Source: JALOAT01 sp041677345
GTDB lineage: Bacteria > Pseudomonadota > Gammaproteobacteria > Thiohalomonadales > Thiohalomonadaceae
Length of the DNA: 48,719 bases
Assembly: GCA_041677345.1 (NCBI GenBank)
Contig: JBAYQE010000011.1
Span: 1 to 48,719 of the forward strand
Reading direction: 5' to 3'
Shown here: positions 1-7,803 of the stretch, in pieces
How positions within the stretch are numbered: position 1 is the stretch's first letter
Layout of the letters: each line of letters opens with the position of its first letter
The notes under the pieces: generated by a model
What the model saw: the letters and a program-made list of their open reading frames with translations, nothing else
Told to the model about the DNA's origin: nothing
The model's database searches: none
Made by a program: the position numbers and the translations under genes

Positions 1-130
1 CCCGACGGCTGCACCGACCGCGTGCAGTAGCCAATCCCCGTCGCGGCCGGTGGCCGCTCCTGCAGGTGGCAGGGGTTTCCCCATGCACCCCATGTCCCCG
101 GTGGTTGATGCGCACGGTCTCAGGGATCAT
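1..130 (-). CDS. Possible partial ORF running off the left edge
   Basis: An ATG at 130 on the minus strand is preceded by a GGGAGTGA-like ribosome binding site and stays open for 43 codons to the window edge. It begins MIPETVRINHRGHGVHGE. The peptide is arginine-rich, as shadow frames often are in this GC-rich DNA, and I recognise no family. It would be the next gene downstream of the AEC permease on the same strand. It is listed only because of the ribosome binding site. Confidence 0.25.
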   Translation of the reverse strand, partial: MIPETVRINHRGHGVHGETPATCRSGHRPRRGLATARGRCSRR

Positions 131-175
131 TCACTCCCTGCAATCCACCGCTGCAATAGCTGCCCTGGCATCCGT

Positions 176-1087
176 TCATGACAATGTGAACCAGGCGGGC
201 AAGGTGACGAGGCTCAGCGCCGTGGTGACTGTCACGGCCATGGCGTACAACGGCGTATCGAGCCGGAAGCGATCGCAGATCACGATACCCAGCACCATGC
301 TCGGCATGGCGGCCTCCAGCAGCACGGCCATGCGCAGATCGCCGGCAAGACCGAGGCCGCTGGCCGTACCCCACGCGATAAGCGGCACCAGTCCCAACTG
401 GATCACCGCCACCGGCGCGACGATCGCAAGGCGTGACCACCAGCCGCCCGCCCACTGTAGCCCAAGCCCCAGTGAAAACAGCATGAGCGGCACCACCGCG
501 CTGCCGAGCATGTCGAGCATGCCGGCCAGCATCGCCGGCTGCGGCACCTGCAAGACATTGAGCACGATGGCCGCGGCTGCGGCCCACAGGGGCGGCACCT
601 TGAGCAGTGACAGCAGCGGATGCACGCGCTCGCCCGTGGCACCGTAGTACGCCGCCACATACATGCCCACGCTCAACAACAGCGGTGTACACGCGAACAG
701 GTCGTACTGGATGGCCACCGAACGCGCCCAGGGACCGAACGCCGCTTCCAGCACCGGCAGCCCCATGTAGGTTGCATTGGGAAAGGCGGCGGCGAGCAGC
801 ATCGCCCCCACACTGGCATGCGACACGCGCGTGCGCCTTAACCACAGCCATGCCAGCCCCAGGCCACTGCACACCCCCATGGCAGCCACGAGGACAATGC
901 GCAGCGTGTCTGCGCCCATGGGTGCGCGCCACAGCACGCCGAGCACGAGGGCAGGTAGCAGCAGTGCGTACACCAGTCCGGTCAGATGGCGCCGCAGACC
1001 CTCGGCCTCGAGACCCTGGGGCGCGAACACGCGCCAGAAAACGCCGCACAGGATCAGACCGGCGGCCTGCAAAATCACGTCGAGCAC
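176..1087 (-). CDS. AEC family transporter (auxin efflux carrier-like permease)
   Basis: This 303-residue, very hydrophobic protein has about ten membrane segments and matches the length and pattern of bacterial AEC family permeases (malonate or auxin efflux carrier type). Such proteins are inner-membrane transporters of organic anions or amino-acid-like solutes, and the substrate cannot be read from the sequence. Segments rich in Leu, Ala and Gly run from residue 1 (LDVILQAAGLILCGVFWRV) to the C-terminus, with a break around residues 150-190 as is typical of the family's two repeats. The start is GTG at 1087. Upstream there is only a weak GGG, so the start is uncertain by a few codons. The gene is divergent from the NTF2-like gene, with about 90 bases between them. 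Confidence 0.8.
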   Translation of the reverse strand: MLDVILQAAGLILCGVFWRVFAPQGLEAEGLRRHLTGLVYALLLPALVLGVLWRAPMGADTLRIVLVAAMGVCSGLGLAWLWLRRTRVSHASVGAMLLAAAFPNATYMGLPVLEAAFGPWARSVAIQYDLFACTPLLLSVGMYVAAYYGATGERVHPLLSLLKVPPLWAAAAAIVLNVLQVPQPAMLAGMLDMLGSAVVPLMLFSLGLGLQWAGGWWSRLAIVAPVAVIQLGLVPLIAWGTASGLGLAGDLRMAVLLEAAMPSMVLGIVICDRFRLDTPLYAMAVTVTTALSLVTLPAWFTLS

Positions 1088-1180
1088 ACGATACCCGGGA
1101 AAAAGAAGGGCCGCTGCATGGGGCAGCGGACGAAATACGATATATCATTAGCCGCAATGCACGAAAGGCCGGAGCAAACC

Positions 1181-1606
1181 TTGAAAAAACCAGCCTATGC
1201 ATCAGCTCTCGCTGCGGAGGAGGCTTTCTACGCCGCATTCGAGCGTGCCGATGCCGACGCCATGCGCGAGGTATGGGCGGAAGCGGAGGACATCGAGTGC
1301 ATTCACCCCCTCGGGGGACGCCTGCGCGGCACGGGTGTACACGAGTCATGGCGCGACATGTTCGCCGGAGCCGAACGGTTGGCATTCCACCTGAGCGAGC
1401 GGCGTGTGGTGGAACGGGATGCACTCACCGTGCATCTGGTGCTGGAAAACATCCTGTTTCCCGACGGCAAGGAAGAGCCCTTGCAGGTCCTCGCCACCAA
1501 CGTCTATCGCCGCGACCGTTCCGGGTGGCGTATGGTCCTGCGCCATGCCTCGCCCGCACCGGCCATCGTCCCCCAGCGGCCGCCTGCAGGCGGATCGGTG
1601 CACTGA
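1181..1606 (+). CDS. Nuclear transport factor 2 / SnoaL-like family protein
   Basis: A small protein of about 141 residues with the NTF2-like cone fold: an N-terminal helix AEEAFYAAFERADADAMREV is followed by the typical IECIHPLGGRLRGTG strand and ESWRDMF helix. These are close to the SnoaL-like proteins of proteobacteria that are otherwise uncharacterised. The function is unknown; members bind or turn over small ligands, and no catalytic residues can be assigned. I chose the TTG at 1181 because a GGAGC lies five bases upstream. The in-frame ATG at 1157 has no visible ribosome binding site but would add eight residues. Compare the frameshifted relative at 19827-20185. Confidence 0.75.
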   Translation: MKKPAYASALAAEEAFYAAFERADADAMREVWAEAEDIECIHPLGGRLRGTGVHESWRDMFAGAERLAFHLSERRVVERDALTVHLVLENILFPDGKEEPLQVLATNVYRRDRSGWRMVLRHASPAPAIVPQRPPAGGSVH

Positions 1607-1650
1607 TCGGCCGTTGCCCGAGGGGCCGACAGCACGCTTGTTTCAGTACC

Positions 1651-2058
1651 TCAGCCGGCGACGTGCACCACCAGGCGACGCACCCCCGCAAGGCGGCGAT
1701 GCTCCCACAGGTAGATGCCCTGCCAGGTACCAAGCGCCAGTTCACCGCCCATCACCGGAATGGAAAGGCTCACGGCCGTGAGCGCGGCCTTGATGTGGGA
1801 CGGCATGTCATCGGGCCCTTCCAGGGTGTGCGTGTACAGTGGATCGTGCTCAGGCACCAGGCGGTTCAGCCAGTTTTCCAAGTCACGACGCGCGGAAGGA
1901 TCGGCATTTTCCTGAATCAGGAGGCTTGCCGAGGTGTGGCGGACGAACACCGTGCACAGTCCTTCCTGCACCCCCGCCGTCCGCGCCACGCGCCGGATGG
2001 CATCGGTCACTTCATGCAGACCTTGTCCAGTCACCCGCACCTTCACTTCCTCAATCAT
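1651..2058 (-). CDS. yjbQ: YjbQ family protein (secondary thiamine-phosphate synthase type)
   Basis: This 135-residue protein matches the UPF0047/YjbQ family over its whole length. Signatures seen are VFVRHTSASLLIQENADPS, the HDPLYTHTLEGPDDMPSHIK segment and the terminal ELALGTWQGIYLWEHR. The conserved histidines and aspartates form a metal or phosphate site in known structures. Family members can complement thiamine-phosphate synthase in E. coli, but the physiological role is unsettled. The gene is convergent with the NTF2-like gene, with about 45 bases between the stops. Confidence 0.9.
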   Translation of the reverse strand: MIEEVKVRVTGQGLHEVTDAIRRVARTAGVQEGLCTVFVRHTSASLLIQENADPSARRDLENWLNRLVPEHDPLYTHTLEGPDDMPSHIKAALTAVSLSIPVMGGELALGTWQGIYLWEHRRLAGVRRLVVHVAG

Positions 2059-2246
2059 GCCGCTCTGCTCCCGTGCCGGTTTTTTTGGGGACTCACCGCT
2101 CCGCCCTTCGATGCATTTTTACTGGAAAAATCGCCGTTTGGAGCCTGGATCGCCGCTTGTCTTTTGTCAAAACTGTCTTCACAATCTAGCGGCCGACGCG
2201 CCACATCGTGCTGCGCGAACACAATACACATAGGGAGAAACAATCG

Positions 2247-2681
2247 ATGGCCGTTAAGAAGACCGCGAAAAAACCTGCCGCCAAGAAACCCGCTGCAGCC
2301 GCGAAGAAAACCGCCCCGAAGCAGGCCGTGAAGAAGGCCGCTCCGGCTGCCCCCAAGACCACCCCGCTCACCGAGAAGCAGACCAAGAGCCAGATCCTCT
2401 CCGCCATCTCGGATGAAACCGGTCTGGCCCGCAAGGATGTGGTTGCCGTGTTCGCTTCCCTGGGCAACCTGGTGCGGCGCCACATGAAGAAGCGGGGCTC
2501 GGGTGAGTTCAGCGTCCCCGAGGTCGGCGTGAAGATCCGCCGCGTGCGCAAGCCCGCCACCAAGGCCCGCAAAATGGTTTCTCCCTTCACCGGCGAGGAG
2601 ATCACGGTCAAGGCCAAGCCGGCCCGTGAAGTAGTGAAGGTCAGTGCGCTGAAGAGCCTGAAGGACAGCGCGAGCAAGTAA
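2247..2681 (+). CDS. Histone-like DNA-binding protein: Lys/Ala-rich tail plus HU-like domain
   Basis: A basic protein of 144 residues, probably nucleoid-associated. Residues 1-40 are a low-complexity Lys/Ala/Pro tail (AVKKTAKKPAAKKPAAAAKK) resembling the H1-like tails of AlgP-type bacterial histones. Residues 42-105 resemble an HU/IHF-type fold: LTEKQTKSQILSAISDETGL, then DVVAVFASLGNLVRRHMK and GSGEFSVPEVGVKIRRVRKPATKARK. A short basic C-terminus follows. The start at 2247 follows an AGGGAG site, and codons upstream of it look non-coding. The gene ends at a strong bidirectional terminator. DNA compaction or regulation is inferred from composition and fold. Confidence 0.85.
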   Translation: MAVKKTAKKPAAKKPAAAAKKTAPKQAVKKAAPAAPKTTPLTEKQTKSQILSAISDETGLARKDVVAVFASLGNLVRRHMKKRGSGEFSVPEVGVKIRRVRKPATKARKMVSPFTGEEITVKAKPAREVVKVSALKSLKDSASK

Positions 2682-2695
2682 GCCTCCGCAGGCGC

Positions 2696-2727
2696 AAAAA
2701 AAGGCCGGGTTCTCCCCGGCCTTTTTT
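2696..2727. terminator. Bidirectional intrinsic terminator
   Basis: A GC stem (GGCCGGG pairing with CCCGGCC) is flanked by a run of A on the left and of T on the right, so it can stop transcription of both the histone-like gene (+) and the convergent YfaZ-like gene (-). Confidence 0.85.
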
Positions 2728-2734
2728 ATCTGCC

Positions 2735-3286
2735 TCACCAGAGCAGTTTCATGCCCACCTGGAAGCTGTCGTCGATTTCCACATCATCCACATCGTCGAA
2801 ATCCATCTCGATCACGCGGTAACCGACATAGAGCAAAGCCTGCGGCAACAGCTGATAATCCGCACGCACGGTGGCTTCGGTATAGCGCGTAGCCTCGTCG
2901 AAGGTGGTGATGTCCGGTGCGAAGTAAAGCTCGCCGCCGATGCCCACGCGGTGCACCGGCGAGAAGCGCACCCGCCCCCCAAGCGCCAACGCACTGGCAT
3001 CCTCCTCATCGGAGCGCACCAGCAGCAGGCGGCCACCCAGGCCGACATCGAAGGTTCCCGCCTTGCTCCAGTTCTCGCCGGAGACGTGCAGGCCCAGATG
3101 CGTCACGGTCACGTCGTCTTCGTTGTAATAGTGGCCCACGTCCCATTCCATGCCCGGGCGGGCTACATGGGCGAAGGTGGCACGCAGGGCCTCGTCATGC
3201 AGATTGAGTTCGAGGGAGTCCGCAAGGGCGCCGCCGCTCGCGAGGGCAAGCAGCACGGCTGCCGCGGTTCGGCACGTACTTGTCAT
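2735..3286 (-). CDS. YfaZ family outer membrane protein
   Basis: This 183-residue protein has a cleavable signal peptide (hydrophobic stretch ending GGALADS near residue 24). It has alternating amphipathic strands ending in a terminal aromatic residue (QVGMKLLW), as expected of a small outer-membrane beta-barrel. The segments LELNLHDEALRATFAH and RYTEATVRADYQLLPQALLYVGYRVIEMDF are characteristic of YfaZ-like proteins, whose role is unknown. An acidic loop (DFDDVDDVEIDDS, about residues 163-176) stands out and could bind divalent cations, though that is a guess. The start has an AGGTG site four bases upstream. Confidence 0.85.
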   Translation of the reverse strand: MTSTCRTAAAVLLALASGGALADSLELNLHDEALRATFAHVARPGMEWDVGHYYNEDDVTVTHLGLHVSGENWSKAGTFDVGLGGRLLLVRSDEEDASALALGGRVRFSPVHRVGIGGELYFAPDITTFDEATRYTEATVRADYQLLPQALLYVGYRVIEMDFDDVDDVEIDDSFQVGMKLLW

Positions 3287-3515
3287 GGTTCACCTGTAGT
3301 TCTTTGAAATGACGGAACAGGAGAATCATACCGGCAAGTGCCGTTCGATACACCCCGCGGCGGGCGGTGCCACAGACCGCCTGCGTGACAGGGTTCGCTT
3401 TTTGCCGCAACTGGCGGCGCACCAGATGCCAGTGACTAAAGTTACAGACGTACCGGAGCCGCCCCATTAGGCTTCGCGGCTTTCCCACATCTATAACCGG
3501 AAAGGAAAACAAGAG

Positions 3516-4073
3516 ATGAAGAAGGTTTTCGCGATTGTCGCCATGTGCCTCCCGTTGGCCGCCCAGGCCGATGACCTGCAGGAGCGCAAGCAGGCCAGCG
3601 CCGCGGTCATCAAGGAGTTTGCCGGCAGTCTCAAGGCCGAACTGGGACGCGCCATGAAGGAAGGCGGACCCACGCAGGCGATCGACGCGTGCAGCAACAT
3701 GGCACCGCACATTGCCCACGAGCAGTCAGAGAAGACCGGCTGGCGCGTGGCGCGCACCTCCCTGAAGGTGCGTAATACGAAGAATGCCCCCGATGCCTGG
3801 GAAGCGAACGTCCTGAATGCGTTCGAGGAACGCAAGGCGAAGGGCGAGGCCGTCGATACCATGAGCTTTGCCGAAGTGGTGGAACAGGACGGCAAGCGCG
3901 TGTTCCGCTTCATGAAGGCGATCCCCACCGGAGAGGCCTGCCTGAAGTGCCACGGGGGCGAGATCGAAGCGCCAGTGAAGGCCAAGCTCGACGAGCTCTA
4001 TCCTGCCGACAAGGCGCGCGGCTTCAAGGTGGGCGATATCCGCGGCGCCTTCACCATCAGCCAGCCCATGTAA
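3516..4073 (+). CDS. DUF3365 (Tll0287-like) periplasmic mono-heme protein
   Basis: A 185-residue exported protein with a short signal peptide (MKKVFAIVAMCLPLAAQADD). The DUF3365 domain includes IDACSNMAPHIAHE and GWRVARTSLKVRNTKNAPD, and a single CLKCH c-type heme motif lies near residues 142-146. Tll0287-type domains are PAS-like heme c sensors or redox proteins. Here the domain stands alone without a kinase or transmembrane part, so a free periplasmic heme protein is most likely. A good AGGAAA site precedes the ATG. It has its own terminator downstream and appears monocistronic. Confidence 0.87.
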   Translation: MKKVFAIVAMCLPLAAQADDLQERKQASAAVIKEFAGSLKAELGRAMKEGGPTQAIDACSNMAPHIAHEQSEKTGWRVARTSLKVRNTKNAPDAWEANVLNAFEERKAKGEAVDTMSFAEVVEQDGKRVFRFMKAIPTGEACLKCHGGEIEAPVKAKLDELYPADKARGFKVGDIRGAFTISQPM

Positions 4074-4092
4074 GCATCACCTGCGCTGTACC

Positions 4093-4116
4093 AAGGGGGC
4101 CGCACGGCCCCCTTTT
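4093..4116 (+). terminator. Intrinsic terminator after the DUF3365 gene
   Basis: A perfect stem AAGGGGGCCG / CGGCCCCCTT with a two-base loop ends in TTTT, 20 bases after the DUF3365 stop codon. It abuts the stop of the convergent CBS gene. Confidence 0.8.
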
Positions 4117-4565
4117 CACGGACGCGCTGCCTGCTCGTGCGCCCGTCCGCGTCCGGAGACGTGCGCGAGCGCCGAAAGCTCCTCCGCCAGCACCTCCAGC
4201 ACGTCATCCACGGTGATGATGCCCACCAGGCGTCCGTGCCGATCATCCACCACCGGAACGCGCCGTACCCCGCGGGCGCGCATGCGTTTCAAGACATCCC
4301 ACAGGCTGTCGCTCTCGCGGGCGATGAGCAGCGCGGAAGTCATGATGTCACCCGCGGTGAGCGATGCGGGATCAACCTCCTCCGCCAGCACCGTTACCAC
4401 CAGGTCACGATCCGTGACGATGCCGACCGGCACCGGCGCGTCTATGCTTTCCACCACGACCAAATCGCCCACGTGGTACTCACGCATGAGTCGCGCCAAA
4501 TCGGGCACGGGATCATTGCGCCGGGCGACGATCACTTCACGGTTGCAAAACTGGCCTACGGACAT
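4116..4565 (-). CDS. CBS-domain pair protein
   Basis: A 149-residue protein made almost wholly of two CBS motifs (about residues 8-62 and 75-130), with the usual PVGIVTDRDL and GRLVGIITVDDVLEVL strand-helix units. A short charged C-terminus follows. CBS pairs bind adenosyl nucleotides (AMP, ATP, SAM) and act as energy sensors; the partner is unknown here. The start at 4565 is set by an excellent AAGGAGGTGG site. That start codon overlaps the likely start of the divergent DUF155 gene (shared CATG), so the two promoters must lie inside the opposite genes or one start is further in. Confidence 0.87.
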   Translation of the reverse strand: MSVGQFCNREVIVARRNDPVPDLARLMREYHVGDLVVVESIDAPVPVGIVTDRDLVVTVLAEEVDPASLTAGDIMTSALLIARESDSLWDVLKRMRARGVRRVPVVDDRHGRLVGIITVDDVLEVLAEELSALAHVSGRGRAHEQAARP

Positions 4566-5418
4566 GAGCGCCACCTCCTTGCCGGTTGCCGGCGGCTTCA
4601 GTGAGAATGCCGCCCCACCGGAAACTATAAACGACACCGCCCCGGACAACCCGATAACGGCGCGCGCACTTTTTCTCGGCGAGCGCCTGGACCTGCGTAC
4701 GCTTGACACCATGACGGCACTGGCGCGCTCGCCGCTGGTGTTGCGCGTAGGCGCAGGCAATGCGGTGTTGTTCCGCTACGGCACCGTGGTGTTGTTCGGT
4801 GTCCCCCCTGAAGAGGAGGCCCGTTTCCTGGCCCGCCTGCAACCGCTTGTGAATGCGCCGTTCGAGCAGCCTGAGTTCGAAGAGGCCCTGGTGCAGGCGC
4901 GTCAGGGTGAGTATGAAGGCGTGGAGGAAGGCGTCATCACCCTGGCCGGGCTCTCTCCCGAGCGCATGCAGGTGATAGCCGACGTGCTGGCAAAGAGCTC
5001 GGTGTTGTCCTATTGCGAATCGGACGTATCCCAGGTGTTCGATCGCATCGAACCCCTGGCCCAGCGCCTGCGCAAGAAAGGCACGTCACGGCAGGAGGCC
5101 AAGGCCCTGGTGAATTACATCGGCGGCAGTCTGCTCACCCAGCACCGCACGGTCGGGCGCGTGGCAATCCTGGAAAAACCGGAGTTGCTGTGGGAACACC
5201 CGGAGCTCGAGCGGCTGTACTATCGCCTGAGCAATGAATACGAACTCGTCGACCGTCAGGTCGCCCTCGAAGCGAAGCTCACCCTCATCGCACGCACCGC
5301 CGAAACCCTGCTCGATCTGCTGCAAGGCAAGCGCAGTCTGCGTGTGGAGTGGTATATCGTTCTGCTCATCGTGATCGAGATCATGCTCACCAGTTACGAG
5401 ATGTTCGTGCATGGCTGA
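4564..5418 (+). CDS. RMD1 / DUF155 family membrane-anchored protein
   Basis: This protein of about 284 residues matches DUF155 (RMD1/YagE type) from ARALFLGERLDLRTLDT to the C-terminus. Key segments are RYGTVVLFGVPPEEEARFL, AKSSVLSYCESDVSQVFDRIEP and YYRLSNEYELVDRQVALEAKL. It ends in one membrane span (WYIVLLIVIEIMLTSYEMF), so it is probably C-terminally anchored. Eukaryotic relatives are mitochondrial membrane proteins; the bacterial function is unknown. The ATG at 4564 is the last before the conserved region; homologs usually begin about 30 residues later, so the start is uncertain. Confidence 0.8.
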   Translation: MSATSLPVAGGFSENAAPPETINDTAPDNPITARALFLGERLDLRTLDTMTALARSPLVLRVGAGNAVLFRYGTVVLFGVPPEEEARFLARLQPLVNAPFEQPEFEEALVQARQGEYEGVEEGVITLAGLSPERMQVIADVLAKSSVLSYCESDVSQVFDRIEPLAQRLRKKGTSRQEAKALVNYIGGSLLTQHRTVGRVAILEKPELLWEHPELERLYYRLSNEYELVDRQVALEAKLTLIARTAETLLDLLQGKRSLRVEWYIVLLIVIEIMLTSYEMFVHG

Positions 5419-5475
5419 TTGCAGTGACGGGCACGACCGGGTTAAAAAGAAGACCGGCCCCATCGGAAACATGCC

Positions 5476-6252
5476 ATGACTAGACCGGCCGTCGCGCTGC
5501 TGCTGATGCTGACACTGTGTGGTGCGCACGCCTCTGACCTGGAGCGTGAGGCGCGCATCTCCGAGCAGATCGTGGACGCCATCATGGATGGCGAGCCTGT
5601 GTACCTGGAGGCGGATGGGCAGAACTTCCTCGCCATCGCCATGCCACCGGAAGGCACGCCAGCCCGTGGCGCGGCCCTGATCCTCCACGGTCGCGGGTTG
5701 CATCCGGACTGGGAAACGGTAGTGCATCCGCTGCGTACCGGGCTTGCCCGCGAGGGTTGGTACACCATTACCATCCAGTTGCCGGTCTTGGAGAAGGACG
5801 CCAGTTACTACGATTATCTGCCTCTGCTTCCCGAAGCCGAGCCGCGCATCGAGGCGGCGCTCGCCCACCTGGCTGCCGCGGGCTTCCCGCAGCCAGTCAT
5901 CGTCGCACACAGTTGCGGCGCCCACATGGCCATGCACTGGCTCGAGACCAGCGGACGTGATGCACGCCTGCGTGCCTTCGTGGGCATCGGCATGGGTGCG
6001 ACCGATGCCGGCCAAACCATGCCCCGCCCCTATCCGCTGGATCGGTTGCGGATGCCGGTGCTCGACATCTATGGCAGCGATGACTACCCGTCGGTGAAGG
6101 CCTCCGCGGCCCAACGCCGCGATGCCATCGCACGCGCCGGGCACACTCACTCGCGCCAACGCGTGCTCGAAGGTGCCGACCATTATGCCCGGCGACAGGG
6201 TGCGGCACTGGTGGAGATGGTGTCCCACTGGCTGGCCGGGCTGCCGCACTGA
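5476..6252 (+). CDS. DUF3530 family periplasmic alpha/beta-hydrolase
   Basis: A 258-residue exported protein (signal peptide to about residue 20, LTLCGAHASD) with an alpha/beta-hydrolase fold. The oxyanion strand ALILHGRGLHPDW, the nucleophile elbow VIVAHSCGAHMA (Ser146), an acidic residue in IYGSDDYP (about 202) and His236 in EGADHYARR form a plausible catalytic triad. The substrate of this family is not known; an ester or envelope component is possible. It lies about 57 bases after the DUF155 gene on the same strand and may be cotranscribed. It is convergent with the EamA exporter. Confidence 0.83.
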   Translation: MTRPAVALLLMLTLCGAHASDLEREARISEQIVDAIMDGEPVYLEADGQNFLAIAMPPEGTPARGAALILHGRGLHPDWETVVHPLRTGLAREGWYTITIQLPVLEKDASYYDYLPLLPEAEPRIEAALAHLAAAGFPQPVIVAHSCGAHMAMHWLETSGRDARLRAFVGIGMGATDAGQTMPRPYPLDRLRMPVLDIYGSDDYPSVKASAAQRRDAIARAGHTHSRQRVLEGADHYARRQGAALVEMVSHWLAGLPH

Positions 6253-6259
6253 GCACACC

Positions 6260-7192
6260 TCATTCCTGCAACGCCTTTTTGCCGGCAGGCTGCGGCCTGC
6301 GCGGCCAGGCCGCGCGCCACCAATGGCGCAAACGCCGGCCTCCGAACTGATAGATCAGCAACCCGGTGAGGATGCAGGCGGTGCCTGCCCACACCAAAGG
6401 ATCCACGGCCTCATCGTTGAGCCACCGGCCGATGAACAGTGCCAGCACCGGGGAAACAAGCGTGATCAGGGCGATCACACCTGCGGGCAGGTGTTTGAGG
6501 ACATAGAAATACAGCACGAAGCCGAGCGCGGTCCCAAGCACCCCGAGATACACGATGGCCCCCGTTGCCCGCATGCTCAACGCCTCGGGCACTGGCTGCC
6601 CGGACACCAGCCATGTGACGAAATACAGAGGCACGGCAATGGCCAATGCCCCGGCATTCAGGGCGATCGGATGCAGTTGTGCACCCGTGCGTTTGATCCA
6701 CACGGCACTCGCGGAATGCAGCAGCGCGGCGATGAACACCGCAGCGATGCCACGCCAGGCGTATCCTTCGATGCGCAGGCCGGCGCCGAACACGAGGCAC
6801 AGACCGAGCATGCCCAGACCGATGCCGGCCAATCGTGCGGGTGATGGAAAGCGCTCGCCCAACCATAGCGTGGCCATGATCCCGGTGGCGAATGGCGTCA
6901 CGCCGAACAATACCGAGATGAGCCCCGAGGGAATGAACTGCGCACCCCAGTAGGTGCACATCATGGAGCCGAATACGCCCAGGGCGGCGGCCGCATAGGC
7001 CTGAACGGCATTACGTCGCCATGGGAATTCAACGCGCAGCAGACGCAGCATGGCGAAGCAGAACGCCGCGCCGATGATCATGCGCGCGGTGACACCAAAG
7101 ATGAATCCGGCATCCATCGCGCTCCACTTGATCGCAAGCGGCGTGGTTGCCCAGATGAGGATGACGCCCAGATACGCGGCCGGCACGGACAT
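6260..7192 (-). CDS. EamA/DMT-superfamily transporter
   Basis: A 310-residue inner-membrane protein of ten membrane segments in two EamA repeats, of the drug/metabolite transporter superfamily. Typical signatures are VILIWATTPLAIKWS at the N-terminus and YLGVLGTALGFVLYFYVLKHLPAG in the second repeat. The substrate cannot be predicted, though many relatives export amino acids or metabolites. The start at 7192 is preceded by CAGGGAGAG. An intrinsic-terminator hairpin lies only 18 bases upstream of the start codon on the same strand, so expression probably requires readthrough. Confidence 0.88.
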   Translation of the reverse strand: MSVPAAYLGVILIWATTPLAIKWSAMDAGFIFGVTARMIIGAAFCFAMLRLLRVEFPWRRNAVQAYAAAALGVFGSMMCTYWGAQFIPSGLISVLFGVTPFATGIMATLWLGERFPSPARLAGIGLGMLGLCLVFGAGLRIEGYAWRGIAAVFIAALLHSASAVWIKRTGAQLHPIALNAGALAIAVPLYFVTWLVSGQPVPEALSMRATGAIVYLGVLGTALGFVLYFYVLKHLPAGVIALITLVSPVLALFIGRWLNDEAVDPLVWAGTACILTGLLIYQFGGRRLRHWWRAAWPRRPQPAGKKALQE

Positions 7193-7210
7193 TCCGCTCT
7201 CCCTGAAACG

Positions 7211-7237
7211 AAAAAGGCCGCAGCATTCGCTGCGGCC
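7211..7237 (-). terminator. Intrinsic terminator in the leader of the EamA gene
   Basis: Read on the minus strand, the stem GGCCGCAG / CTGCGGCC is followed by TTTTT and, after 18 bases including the ribosome binding site, by the EamA start codon. No promoter can fit between the hairpin and the start, so this may be an attenuator rather than a plain end-of-gene signal. Confidence 0.75.
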
Positions 7238-7262
7238 TTTCGAGTGGTTCCTGAAATCGGGA

Positions 7263-7355
7263 CTAAGGACGACTCTGGGCACGCAGCCTGACGATGCGCC
7301 GCCATACGGCGCGCGTTGCGCAGGGTCGTACCATGAATAACGTCGTCGTCACCAT
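7263..7355 (-). CDS. Possible 30-codon leader peptide upstream of the EamA gene
   Basis: A short ORF reads MVTTTLFMVRPCATRAVW and ends RRIVRLRAQSRP, stopping 25 bases before the terminator hairpin that precedes the EamA gene. Its position is that of a leader peptide. It is Arg-rich (seven of 30), but that is common in GC-rich frames, and no clear ribosome binding site is visible. Treat it as a candidate only. Confidence 0.25.
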   Translation of the reverse strand: MVTTTLFMVRPCATRAVWRRIVRLRAQSRP

Positions 7356-7391
7356 GCGGTGAGTGTCGTCGAGCACGTGTTGCGGTCAAGC

Positions 7392-7413
7392 GGGGAGTCC
7401 GCACGGACTCCCC
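7392..7413. terminator. Perfect hairpin downstream of the 66-residue gene
   Basis: GGGGAGTCCG and CGGACTCCCC form a perfect ten-base-pair stem with a two-base loop, 22 bases beyond the minus-strand gene ending at 7436. There is no T-run on either strand, so it may be a weak terminator, a 3' stabilising stem, or part of the EamA leader. Confidence 0.4.
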
Positions 7414-7435
7414 TTGTGCCGAACATAACGGTGTT

Positions 7436-7636
7436 TCAGCCCGCCCGCTGCCACTCCGCGTAACCGTCGAGTTTGCCGTTACGCCCATCCGCGTAGCCCG
7501 CCTCATAGCCCTCGGTCACGAATTGCGGGCCGCGCGGCGGGTTATGCAGATAGCCGCAGGCCCAGCCGTCGATGTACTGCCAGTCCACGCCCGCTTTTTC
7601 CATGGTGTCGAGCATCAGATAGTAGGTGTTATCCAT
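7436..7636 (-). CDS. Small uncharacterised protein (66 residues)
   Basis: A 66-residue acidic, aromatic-rich protein starting MDNTYYLMLDTMEKAGVDWQ, with CGYLHNPPRGPQFVTEGYEA in the middle and ending GYAEWQRAG. It has no signal peptide or membrane span. I do not recognise a family. The ribosome binding site GGAGAAG seven bases before ATG 7636 and its non-Arg-rich composition support a real gene. The EamA leader lies downstream on the same strand. Confidence 0.65.
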   Translation of the reverse strand: MDNTYYLMLDTMEKAGVDWQYIDGWACGYLHNPPRGPQFVTEGYEAGYADGRNGKLDGYAEWQRAG

Positions 7637-7758
7637 TGCACTTCTCCGTTCCAACCTGAGCCATAGACGGTCTATAACTTAGTTATTTGCTAGGTCTTGT
7701 CAACCCAATGGATATCAAGGGTTTATACGTGGTTCACGATGGACGAAAGGTGCACGGA

Positions 7759-7784
7759 TAAAAAAACGCCCCGAAGGGCGTTTC
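7759..7784 (-). terminator. Intrinsic terminator of the 60-residue gene
   Basis: On the minus strand a stem (AAACGCCC / GGGGCGTTT, UUCG loop) ends in a seven-base T-run, 20 bases after the stop codon at 7804. Confidence 0.85.
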
Positions 7785-7803
7785 AAGAGCAACCGAGGAG
7801 AGA

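Noticed and set aside
120..1424. A 434-codon frame on the minus strand over the AEC permease
   Set aside because: The product is Arg/Ala/Gly-rich with no family resemblance, while the overlapping frame gives a full AEC permease and the plus strand an NTF2-like protein.
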